A stretch of DNA of 64,000 bases. Origin: SZUA-35 sp963781035. Its GTDB lineage: Bacteria; Actinomycetota; Acidimicrobiia; Acidimicrobiales; SZUA-35. Positions 55,976 to 64,000 of the stretch are shown here, piece after piece; position 1 is the first letter of the stretch; every line of letters begins with the position of its first letter. The notes beneath the pieces were generated by a model. The model saw nothing but the letters and a program-made list of their open reading frames with translations. It did not search any database and was not told where the DNA came from. Location of the stretch: positions 434,001-498,000 of the forward strand of contig CAWAEN010000004.1 in the NCBI GenBank assembly GCA_963781035.1, given 5' to 3'. A program made the position numbers and the translations under genes.

Positions 55976-58303
55976 TCACAGGAAGCTCACATTTCCTAGC
56001 GAAAACCAGGCAACTCCTGGGCTCGAGCCGCGACCTTCGGTTTGTTGCCGCCGATTGCCCGTGGACAATGGCCCCGCTCGCCGAAGGCGCGAAGACTCAG
56101 GCTCCCTCGGGCCCATCAGTGGTTCGGGCCGGGCGGGGTCGAGCAGGTTGATGTCTCGGGCTGCTTGGACGGCGGCCTTTCGATCGCCGACACCGAGTTT
56201 GCGGTAGATCGCCTTGCAGTGGGTCTTAACGGTGTTGAGCGACACGTAGAGTTCGGAGGCGATCTAGCGTTGCGACATCGGTGCCGGCAGGTAGCGGAGC
56301 ACGGCCAACTCCCGATCGGTCAGTTCCTCGATCAGGTCTGTCGTCGGTGGAGGTGGTGTGGCGAGTTGGTGTCGGGCTTCGACTCGGGCGAGGTAGCGAC
56401 CCGCGATCCCGGGGTCGGGGCAGCGATCGACGATCGTTCGTGCTTCGCCGAGTAGCTGGCTGCCGCGGGCTTCGTTGTGGTGGCAGAGCACGTCGCCGGC
56501 GGTGGCGAGGGCGTAGGCGAACATGACGTACTCGGGTGATCTCCGTGCCAGTTGGACGCCGCGTTTCGGCCGAGGCGATGGCATCTTCGGGCTTGTCGGT
56601 GGTGCGGGCCAGGATGCTGTGGGCCAGCGCGATCTGGGCGAGATCGTCGAATCCGTTGACCGATGCAACGGTCAAGGATGCGGTGGCGTCGCGTCGGGCG
56701 GCCTCGGTGTCACCGGACTCGAGGTGACCAATGGCGGCGAAGATCGGAGCAACGGCCTCAACGAAGCTGTTTCCCTCTCGGGGCGCCATCTCTCTCGCTT
56801 GTCGGAGCAAGGCTCGGGCCCGATCGAAGTCGCCGCCCCAGGTGTGGGCGCCTCCCAGGGTCATGGCCTGGGTCGATTCGAACGGATCATTGGCGTCTCG
56901 GGCCTCGTCGAGCGCCGCAGCGACGTTGCCCGAGGCGATGAGGGCCATGATCGCCAGGGCGACGATCAGACCGGCTTCGTCGTCGTTGGGTTCGAGCGCT
57001 CGCGCTCGTTCCAGGCTTGCCTGGGCGTCAGCGAACTTCCCGGTGAGCAACGAGATCCATCCACGGACGACCATCGTCCCGGCGTGTTCGTCGGCAAGCG
57101 GGCCGAGCCGGTCGATCTGGTTGCGGATGGTGCGGAGCTGTCCGCGATTCATCAGTTCGGTGGCTTCGTCGTAGATCAGATCAGCGGCCTCGGTGAATTC
57201 GCCGGCGGCGATGTAGTGCTCCACTGCCGCGTGGGCATTGCCTTCACGCTGATGCCAAGTCGCGGCTCGGCTGTGGATGGTGGAGAGGTCGGTTGTCTCG
57301 TTCGGCTTCGAGCCGGAGCAGATCGGCCAGCAGGTGGTGGTACCGGTACCAGGTGCCGGTGCGGTCGAGACCGATGACCAGCTGGTTCGCTGATGCGGTC
57401 TCGGTGCAGCCATTCGGTGCCGTCGGTGGTGTCGCAGACGGCGTCGATCAGGGGACCGCTCATCTGGTCGAGAACGGCGGTCTCAGAAGGCGGATGCGGT
57501 CGCGGTCGGTGGCACCTGCCGAGGTACTCGTCGGTGAGGTAGTCGACCACGAGACGGTCGTCGCCCTGGAAGGCCTCGACGAAATGCGTCGTGGTCGTCG
57601 CTGCGGTCGAGCGAGAGGCCGGCGAGGACCAGCCCGGCGGCCCAGCCTTCGGTGCGGTCGCAGAGCGCTCGCTGCTTGGTCCGAGGTGACGTGCCGCGTC
57701 GTCGAGCAGCAGGTGCGCTTCGTCGGCGTCGAACCGCAGCGTGTCGGCCCGTATCTCGACGAGTTGTGACTCGCACCCGCAGTCGCGAGAGTCGCAGCCG
57801 CGGATCGATCCGGGTGCCGAGGACGAGGAGGAAGGTCTCCGGGGCCAGCTCGATGAGCCGTTCCAGGGCCTCGTCGATCTTCGGGTTGCCGATCAGGTGG
57901 TAGTCGTCGATGACGAGCGTCACGGGCGCTGAGGCTGTGAGTTCGTTGGCGATGCCGTTCCACGAGCGGGCCGGCATCGGCGCCTGCCGCCGAGACGGCC
58001 GGTCAGCGGCCGCCGCTTCGAGCCCGGGAGACACGTCGGCGAGTGCACCGACGACATAGCCCCAGAAGCGGGCGGGATCACGGTCAGCGGCGTCGGCCTG
58101 CACCCATGCGCAGTCGTGCGCGGCGTTGACCATGCCACGAAGCAAGCAGCGTCGACTTTCCCGATCCGGCCGGTGCGCTCACGAGGACACGACGCGAACG
58201 CCGGGGTCAGCCGCCGCCGCGTCGAGCGTTTCGCTGAGGCGGGCCGGTCGACAAGACGGCCGGGAGGGGTCGGCGGCGTCAGCTTCGTCGCCACCAGACT
58301 CAT
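55976..58303 (-). pseudogene. MalT/LuxR-family ATP-dependent regulator, disrupted
   Basis: A large LAL-type regulator of about 770 residues in pieces. The N-terminus (ATG 58303, MSLVATKLTPPTPPGRLVDRP) leads to Walker A SAPAGSGKSTLL near 58170, an LVIDDYHLI segment, a TPR-like helical region (about 56530-57300) and a C-terminal LuxR helix-turn-helix split by an in-frame TAG at 56264-56266 (MSQR-stop-IASELYVSLNTVKTHC). At least five frame changes occur as well. A family member with GAG in place of TAG would read QREIASEL. The nonsense codon within the DNA-binding domain favours a real pseudogene, though sequence error is also frequent here. Confidence 0.75.
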
Positions 58304-58369
58304 CTCCGCCGCCGCTCCATCCCCGAATTCTAGCGGCCGCCGAGGCGATCGAGTCGAGCCGCAGTCGGT

Positions 58370-58389
58370 GATCTCACCCGGGTGAGATC
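58370..58389. promoter_or_regulatory. 20-bp perfect palindrome between divergent genes
   Basis: GATCTCACCCGGGTGAGATC lies midway between the LuxR-type gene (start 58303, minus) and the small gene at 58439 (plus). A perfect dyad in a divergent promoter region is a good candidate operator for the regulator. Confidence 0.55.
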
Positions 58390-58438
58390 GGCCATGGAGC
58401 GAAGACGAACCACACCGGTCGTGCCCGATGGTGGGGCC

Positions 58439-58658
58439 ATGAACGAGCCGACCACCTACGAGATCGTCATCCGTGGCCACGCCAGCGACCGCATCCTCGC
58501 CCGCCTCCGCGACGACTTCTCGATCGACCACCGCACGGCGCCGAGACCACGCACTGGTCGGCGTGATCCGTGACGCCGCCCACCTCCACGGCGTGGTCAC
58601 CCACCTCACCTCGCTCGCGATCGACATCGTCAGCGTCACCCCGACCGACCCCTCCTGA
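58439..58658 (+). CDS. Small hypothetical protein (frame interrupted once)
   Basis: About 72 residues: MNEPTTYEIVIRGHASDRILARL, then FSIDHR, and after correcting one extra base near 58540, a LVGVIRDAAHLHGVVTHLTSLAIDIVSV stretch. The beta-alpha-beta pattern resembles small actinobacterial proteins often found beside regulators and ABC systems; no function is known to me. It precedes the membrane-protein gene by 43 bases. Confidence 0.6.
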
Positions 58659-58701
58659 CCAGATCTCCCATCACCCAACCAACCGCAACTGAAAGGCAAC
58701 C

Positions 58702-59420
58702 ATGACCACCACCCACAACCCAACCGGACCGACCGGCCCAGCTCGGACCACGCCGAGCGTCGGCGGTATCGGCGCACTCATCGCCGCTGCGACCTTCATC
58801 TTCGGCATTGCACTGTTCGTCACGAGCCTGAGCGACTACACCGAAGGTGACGCCACGACCGCTGAGTCGGTCGACTTCCTCGTCTCGTCATCAGGGCACG
58901 TTCTTCGCCTGGTACTTCGTCATCTTCCTCGTGTTCGGCGTCGCAATCATCCCGCTGGCCCGAGCCCTCCACGAACGCCTCGCCGACGTCAGCCCGCAGC
59001 TCGCCGACATCGGCGCCGTGTTCGCCTACATCTGGGCGGGCCTGATGTTCGCCACCGGCATGATCTCCAACATCGGCATCACCGCCGTCGCCGACCTCGA
59101 CGAAACCGACCCCGCAGCAGCCGAAGCGCTGTGGTCGAGCATCGACACCGTCACCGACGGTCTCGGCGGCGGCAACGAACTCGTCGGTGGCATGTGGATT
59201 CTGCTGGTGAGCCTCGCCGCCTGGGGCACCAACCGTCTCCCCAAGGGGCTGAACGTGCTGGGCATCATCAGCGCAGCCGCCGGGCTCATCACCCTCGTCC
59301 CGGGCCTGTCCGATGTCGGCATGATCTTCGGACTCGGCTCCATCGCCTGGTTCGCCTGGACCGGCATCGTCCTGCTCCGCCACCCCCAGACAACGCGCCG
59401 GTTGCGAGGTGGCCCGATGA
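58702..59420 (+). CDS. DUF4386-like polytopic membrane protein (frame interrupted)
   Basis: About 239 residues with five to six hydrophobic segments (GIGALIAAATFIFGIALFV, AWYFVIFLVFGVAIIPLA, NVLGIISAAAGLITLV). An extra T near 58890 shifts the frame after DFLV. The span to the TGA that overlaps the ABC ATPase start has length 3n+2, consistent with a second extra base near the end. Function unknown; such proteins commonly sit beside LuxR-type regulators in actinobacteria. Confidence 0.6.
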
Positions 59421-60315
59421 TCACCGTCGAAGCACCTCACCAAGACCTACGGCGACCGCCGAGCCGTCGACAACCTCTCCTTCGAGGTCGAGCCGGGCCG
59501 GGTCACCGGTTTCGTCGGCCCCAACGGATCGGGCAAGTCGACCACCATGCGCATGATGGTCGGACTCACCCGTCCCGACGGCGGCACCGTGCTCTACAAC
59601 GGTGCCCCGTATCGACCAGCCTCGATCGTCCGGTCGCCACCGATCGGGGTCGCACTCGACGCCTCGGCTCACCCCGGCCGCACCGCCCGCAACCACCTCC
59701 GCACGCTGTGCGCTGCCAGCGGACTCCCGTCATCGCGAGTCGACGAGGTCCTCGCCGAGGTCGGCATCACGACCGTGGCCGACCAGCGGGTCGGCGGCTT
59801 CTCGCTCGGCATGCGCCAACGACTCGCCCTCGCCGGCGCCCTGCTCGGTGAACCCGAGACGCTGCTGCTCGACGAACCCGCCAACGGACTCGACCCCGAC
59901 GGTATTCGCTGGCTTCGCACCTATCTGCGGGGATACGCCGAACGAGGCGGGGCGGTGTTCGTCTCCAGCCACCTCATCGCCGAACTCGCACTGTTCGCCG
60001 ACGATCTCGTGGTCATCGGCGCCGGCCGACTGCTGGCCGCCGCCCCCGTGCACGAGATCGTCGACACGCCGAGCGCTCCGTGCTGGTCGAGACCGCCGCA
60101 GCGCAACGAACTGATCGCGCTGCTGCGAGAACGAGGCATCGCCGTCACCGATGCCGGCGACCGCATCAACATCTCCGGCACAGCTCGGTGCCGACATGGC
60201 CCAACTCGCACTCGACCACCACATCCGCCTCGACGAACTCGTCGACCACCAGGCCTCGCTCGAAGACCTACTCGTCGACCTCACCCGCAACGCCGCCGAG
60301 TTCACCTCGGCCTGA
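59417..60315 (+). CDS. ABC transporter ATP-binding protein (frame interrupted several times)
   Basis: About 299 residues. Walker A GPNGSGKST, signature FSLGMRQRLALAGAL, Walker B LLLDEPANGLDPDG and H-loop SSHLIAEL are complete, in the style of ABC-2 exporters. Frame changes occur after MITVE, near 60065-60100 and near 60180; the corrected protein ends in LLVDLTRNAAEFTSA at 60315. Partner of the permease 15 bases downstream. Multiple breaks leave open whether it is functional. Confidence 0.75.
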
Positions 60316-60330
60316 CCAAAGGAACCAATC

Positions 60331-61145
60331 ATGACCACCACCATCGACACCACCACTCCCGACCCGACAGATCGCCCGACCGACAGCCGCCACCGCACGA
60401 TCGACCAACGCACTGCCCGGACTTGGCACCGCGCTGCGAAGCGAGTGGGTGAAGCTGACAACGGTTCGTTCGCCTCGAGTGATCACCGCGCTGACGATTG
60501 TCGTCGGAGGGTTTGCCGCCTTCCTGGTTGCTCGCTTCGTCACCGACGAAGTGATCACCGTGGCCAACGTGTTCGGCTTCTCCGCGGTCTTCACTGCGGT
60601 GTTCGCTGCGGTGAGCGGCATTCTCATCCACACCGCCGAAGCCGAGCACCACACCATCCACCAGACGTTCGCCGCCGAGCCTCGACGCGGCAGTCGTCGT
60701 CGCTGCCAAGGCCGCGACCACAGCTGGGTTCACTGCATTGCTCGGACTCTCGGGCCTCGCCGCCGGTGCCGTCGGCGCCTGCTCGGTGGTGTCGAGGCTG
60801 GGCGACACCTCCGACGATCCCGGCCACGATCGTTTGGGCCATCGGGTTCGCCGTGCTCGCCGGCATCCTCGGCCTGGGCATCGGTCTCATCGCCCGACAG
60901 AGCGCCGCAGCGATCTCCGGCGTGCTCGTGTGGTGGCTCGTCATCGAGAACCTGGTCAGCGTCTTCGCCTCCGAACGAGTCGTGCGCTTCATGCCCTTCG
61001 TTGCCGGCAACGGCATGCTCGACGATCGTCGACGAAGGTGAACGCGATCGCCTTCGACCGCCCGATCACGGCCCTGATCTTCGCCGGCTACGCCGCCGCT
61101 GCACTCGTGGTCGGCATGGTCGTGGTCAACCGGAGCGACCCATGA
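60331..61145 (+). CDS. ABC-2 type transporter permease (frame interrupted several times)
   Basis: About 271 residues if repaired: a Thr/Pro/Arg N-terminus, LRSEWVKLTTVRSPRVITALTIVVGGFAAF (typical ABC-2 permease start), further helices (TTAGFTALLGLSGLAAGA, IGFAVLAGILGLGIGLIA) and FAGYAAAALVVGMVVV at the end. At least four frame changes in 0.8 kb. The stop overlaps the ATG of the hydrolase remnant. Substrate unknown. Confidence 0.6.
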
Positions 61146-61619
61146 TCAAAGCTGGAGCAGGTCTTCGAATGACGCTTGATGGCCGAGAGGTGACAATCAA
61201 TAGCGGCGACGGTGTCGTGCTGTCTTGCACATTGGTTGCTCCCACCAACGGGACTTCGCCAGCACAGGCTTCTGTGGGGAGATCCGAGACGCGGCGGCAG
61301 CGCTCGATGCACTCCGTGGCTTCGACGCAATCGATCCTGGTCGGGTCGGCATCATCGGGCACTCCGTCGGAGCAACGATCGCCGCACGACTTGCCGCCAC
61401 CGACATCACCGTCCTGTTCGCCGTGCTCCTCGGCTGCGCAGCATCATCGGGCGCCGACGTCATGACTGGCGAACCGAACGAATTCCATCGACGCTCCCGG
61501 GCCCGACCTGGACTCTCGGACGCTGCTTCCAACGCAAATCGACAACGACCTCGTCGAGACTGTCTCAAACTGGACCCTCGATCAAACGATGCACCACCCG
61601 ATGTCAGTCGACTCTGACG
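61142..61619 (+). pseudogene. Alpha/beta hydrolase remnant
   Basis: The ATG at 61142 starts MIKAGAGLRMTLDGREVTI and leads to VLSCTLVAPTN, an N-terminal strand pair of serine hydrolases. After a frame change and a likely internal loss, the nucleophile elbow region appears: DALRGFDAIDPGRVGIIGHSVGATIAARL with GHSVG. The expected lid and catalytic His region are missing or scrambled before 61619. Best read as a truncated hydrolase gene. The following 150 bases contain nothing I can assign. Confidence 0.6.
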
Positions 61620-61778
61620 AACAGCCGAGCTGAGGCGTCTGAAACAGCCCGTTGGACCGATTGCCCCGCGGTCAAGAATTGTCCCGAGACGACTTGCGCG
61701 GACCGAGCAGTACGACACATGACATCGGGCTGGTGTTCGAGTTCTGGTTGCCGCTCATGCTGCCGAGGCGGAGCTTGG

Positions 61779-61822
61779 GCGATGATCGCTCTTGTGCGAT
61801 GATCGCATTTGTGCGATGATCG
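61779..61822 (+). promoter_or_regulatory. Three 17-bp-period direct repeats at the toxin start
   Basis: GCGATGATCG occurs at 61779, 61796 and 61813, exactly 17 bases apart, with longer similarity around each (TGTGCGATGATCGC). The third overlaps the likely toxin start codon at 61816. Probably the autoregulatory operator of the toxin-antitoxin operon, possibly with repeated -10-like elements. Confidence 0.65.
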
Positions 61823-62152
61823 ACGGTGTGGCTGAGATCGAGGCACATGACGAAGTCGTCGAATGGTTCGACGAGCTCAGCCAGAACGAGTGGGAACGAA
61901 CGCTCGGTGGTGATCGACCGGCTCGCATCGCTCGGGTCGCAAGCCCGGATGCCGTTCTCCCGGAGTTTGGGTGATGGACTGTTCGAGGTTCGGTTCACGC
62001 TCGGGTCGACTGCTCGCCGGATCACCTACCGGTTCACCAACGACAGCCGGATCATTCTGCTGACCACATTCCGCAAGCAACGCAACAACGAACGGGCCGA
62101 GGTCACTCGGGCCCGCAAGATCGCTCAGGACTGCGCCAAGCGCAATCCGTAG
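61816..62152 (+). CDS. higB: HigB/RelE-type toxin (frame interrupted once)
   Basis: About 112 residues of the phage Gp49-like HigB group: EVVEWFDELSQNEWERT, then SLGDGLFEVRFTLGSTARRITYRFTNDSRIILLTTFRKQRNN with the basic and aromatic residues of mRNA interferases, and a helical tail. One extra base near 61900-61905 shifts the frame. The order toxin-then-antitoxin is that of higBA. It cleaves mRNA at the ribosome in known members. Confidence 0.8.
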
Positions 62153-62165
62153 AAGGAGACCAACG

Positions 62166-62486
62166 ATGGCCAACTACTCCCGATGGGACGACATCAAGAA
62201 GAACAAGGGCGAGCCCTCGGCCGAAACGCGGGCGGCGGTCGAGCAGGACCTCGATCTCGGTCAGCTCATCTATGACCTGCGGACCGAAGCCGGGTTGAGT
62301 CAGCGTGAGTTGGCCGAGCGGATGGGAACGACTCAGTCGGTGATCTCTCGGCTCGAGGAAGGCGGCGGCGCGAAGAACCGGATCGACACTCTCGCCCGAG
62401 TCGCCACCGCGCTCGACCGGCATCTCGTGCTGTCGTTCCCGACCGAGGTTCCCGACAAGCTCACCGACGCCGTCCAGGTCGCCTGA
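62166..62486 (+). CDS. higA: XRE-family antitoxin (HigA type)
   Basis: 106 residues with an XRE helix-turn-helix, GLSQRELAERMGTTQSVISRLEEGG (about residues 44-68). It starts 13 bases after the toxin stop, with AAGGAG before the ATG. It would neutralise the toxin and repress the operon. Lying next to att copy 3, it probably stabilises island 2 in the chromosome. Confidence 0.88.
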   Translation: MANYSRWDDIKKNKGEPSAETRAAVEQDLDLGQLIYDLRTEAGLSQRELAERMGTTQSVISRLEEGGGAKNRIDTLARVATALDRHLVLSFPTEVPDKLTDAVQVA

Positions 62487-62688
62487 GGCTGGCTCGGTCG
62501 TAAGTCGAATGGCGTCGGCTTCATCGGTCGGTCGCGTTCGAGGCAACACACAGGCAACAACGCAACCGTAAACAGGGGGGAGCATGAGGGAGTAGCGGGG
62601 AACACGACTCCGCTCGAAAACGTCGCTGAGCAGGGCAAACGCCAGAACCGCAGGTCAGCCAGCACGTCTCGAAAACTGTCTCAACGTT

Positions 62689-62745
<57 letters not shown>

Positions 62746-62751
<6 letters not shown>

Positions 62752-62777
62752 GGTGTCGCTCCGGTGGCACCGCCTCT
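62746..62777 (+). terminator. Hairpin after att copy 3
   Basis: AGAGGCGGTG (62746-62755) pairs perfectly with CACCGCCTCT (62768-62777), followed by GTTGTTCT. Likely intrinsic terminator, equivalent in position to those after copies 1 and 2 but different in sequence. Confidence 0.7.
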
Positions 62778-62852
62778 GTTGTTCTCCCGGCACCAGCGAG
62801 ACACCAACGAGAGAAAGGGCCAAATCGGGCTTCGCTGGTGCGCTGCTGGTTT

Positions 62853-62870
62853 CTTGAGCGCTTGCTCAAG
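62853..62870. promoter_or_regulatory. Short inverted repeat upstream of the P-type ATPase
   Basis: CTTGAGC (62853-62859) and GCTCAAG (62864-62870) around GCTT, about 110 bases before the ATPase gene. Possible metal- or ion-responsive operator; no other element is clear in 62778-62966. Confidence 0.35.
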
Positions 62871-62981
62871 GGCGACCTTGTCGCTGAGGACTCCGAAAGC
62901 AGCACGAAGGTCATGCGTCGTTTCCGCAATCGGGACGAAGTCCTCTGATCGGGTCGTGGCGGGCGGGTGAGAGTTTCGGGC

Positions 62982-64000
62982 ATGCCGATCGTTGGCGGTG
63001 GTGTCGGGCTGTCTGCGGCCGAGGCCGAGCGTCGCCTGGGCGCCCATGGGTCGAATGTGTTGCCGGCTGCGCCGAAGATGCCGGTTTGGCGCAGAGTGGT
63101 CGAGCAGTTCGTGCACTTCTTCGCGTTGATGCTGTGGGCGGCCGGGGTGCTGGCCATCGTTGGTGGTCTGCCAGTGTTGGGGGTGGCGATCTTTGTCGTG
63201 ATCGTGGTCAACGGGGTGTTCGCGTTCGTGCAGGAGTATCGGGCCGAGCAGGCAGCCGAGCGCCTCGGGGATCTGTTGCCCCGGACGGTGATGGTTGTGC
63301 GCGACGGGCACCGGCGTGCGGTGGATGCCGAAATGGTCGTGGTGGGGGATCTGGTCGTGTTGGCCGAAGGGGATCGAGTGTGCGCCGACATGATATGTGT
63401 CGACGCCCACGGCCTGCTGGTCGACACATCGACCCTGACCGGTGAGAGCGTCCCCGACTCGATCGGCGAGGGCGGTGTTTTGCGTGCGGGCACGTTCGTG
63501 GTCGGCGGTGAGGGCGCAGCAACCGTGACAGCGACCGGGCCCGACACCGAACTTGCTCGGATTGCGGTGCTGACCCAGCGGCTGGAACGGCCTGACACGC
63601 CGCTGACCCGCGAGCTGCATCGTCTGGTCCGCACCATCGCGGTGCTGGCCGTGACGGTGGGTGCGGTGTTCTTCGTGTTGATGTTGTTGATCGGCACCGG
63701 CGCGTCGGACGGTTTCGTGTTCGCGATCGGGATCACGGTGGCGTTGGTTCCCGAAGCGTTGTTGCCGACGGTGACGTTGTCGTTGGCGATCGGGGCCCAG
63801 CGCATGGCCGAACAGCAGGCGCTGGTACGGCGGCTGGAATCGGTGGAGACGCTGGGTTCGACGACGGTCATCTGCACCGACAAGACCGGCACGTTGACCC
63901 AGAACCGAATGCGGGTGGTCGAGATCTGGACCCCGGACGGCGCCGCCCACCGTGGGGGTGCCGGCTATGAACCGGCCGGGCCGATCCAGGCCGACACCGA
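62982..64000 (+). CDS. P-type cation-transporting ATPase, 3' truncated by the window edge
   Basis: 340 residues visible of about 850-900 expected. N-terminal cation-ATPase domain (GLSAAEAERRLGAHGSNVLP), two helices, the actuator loop VDTSTLTGESVP, further helices with the ion-binding VALVPEALLPTVTLSLAIG, and the phosphorylation motif ICTDKTGTLTQN with Asp at residue 300. The PEALLP sequence (Glu after Pro) resembles Ca2+/Mg2+ or Na+ type pumps. ATG 62982 is chosen; GTG at 62967 is possible. No terminal stop in the window. Confidence 0.9.
   Translation, partial: MPIVGGGVGLSAAEAERRLGAHGSNVLPAAPKMPVWRRVVEQFVHFFALMLWAAGVLAIVGGLPVLGVAIFVVIVVNGVFAFVQEYRAEQAAERLGDLLPRTVMVVRDGHRRAVDAEMVVVGDLVVLAEGDRVCADMICVDAHGLLVDTSTLTGESVPDSIGEGGVLRAGTFVVGGEGAATVTATGPDTELARIAVLTQRLERPDTPLTRELHRLVRTIAVLAVTVGAVFFVLMLLIGTGASDGFVFAIGITVALVPEALLPTVTLSLAIGAQRMAEQQALVRRLESVETLGSTTVICTDKTGTLTQNRMRVVEIWTPDGAAHRGGAGYEPAGPIQADT

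Overview
The window is high-GC DNA from an actinobacterium. Two WhiB proteins, a TatA-sigma-anti-sigma group, a SenX3/RegX3-type phosphate system and a UPF0182 protein beside a Lon-like PDZ protease support this. Secreted NHL/DUF4214 and bacterial PH-domain proteins hint at the Acidimicrobiia (Ilumatobacter-like); that placement is an inference from protein style, not a computed phylogeny.

Layout. 0-5 kb: end of an unrecognised gene, a DUF368 lipid-carrier translocase, and the succinate dehydrogenase operon sdhCAB on the minus strand. 5-18 kb: a GH2-like protein, a MoxR-type AAA ATPase, a secreted NHL-repeat/Thr-rich/DUF4214 protein, a GH1-like protein coupled to a HAD phosphatase, a YdbS/YdbT-like pair, a zincin, and a VWA protein that is the probable partner of the MoxR ATPase. 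18-20.3 kb: WhiB, TatA, ECF sigma factor, membrane anti-sigma-like protein, second WhiB. 20.3-32.4 kb: a phosphate block with ROK kinase, polyphosphate kinase, Nudix hydrolase, M48 protease, then pstSCAB-phoU and a SenX3/RegX3-type two-component system behind a recognisable PHO box. 32.4-49.2 kb: core genes (MFS, zincin, epimerase, HtrA-like, moaE, mreB-like, HEAT protein, Lon-like PDZ protease, DivIVA-like coiled-coil protein, UPF0182, msrA, methyltransferase, PRC-barrel protein) ending at an initiator tRNA-Met gene.

49.2-62.75 kb: the 3' half of that tRNA, with its downstream sequence, recurs at 55.88 kb and 62.69 kb. This divides the region into two tandem islands of about 6.6 and 6.8 kb. 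Island 1 carries a LacI-controlled sugar ABC transporter with an AroE-like dehydrogenase and a Usp-like protein. Island 2 carries a broken MalT/LuxR-type regulator, a membrane protein, an ABC exporter, a hydrolase remnant and a HigBA-type toxin-antitoxin pair. No recombinase is visible in either. After the third copy a P-type cation ATPase begins and runs off the window.

The sequence itself is notable. At least fifteen otherwise normal genes, including sdhA, ppk1 and pstA, each span a length of 3n+1 (3n+2 for the ROK kinase, which has two shifts) because of single extra bases, several of them in short homopolymers. This looks like insertion-biased sequence error rather than biology. For these genes the full span is given as one CDS and the break is described. 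Island 2 has a higher density of breaks plus a nonsense codon and may be truly decaying.
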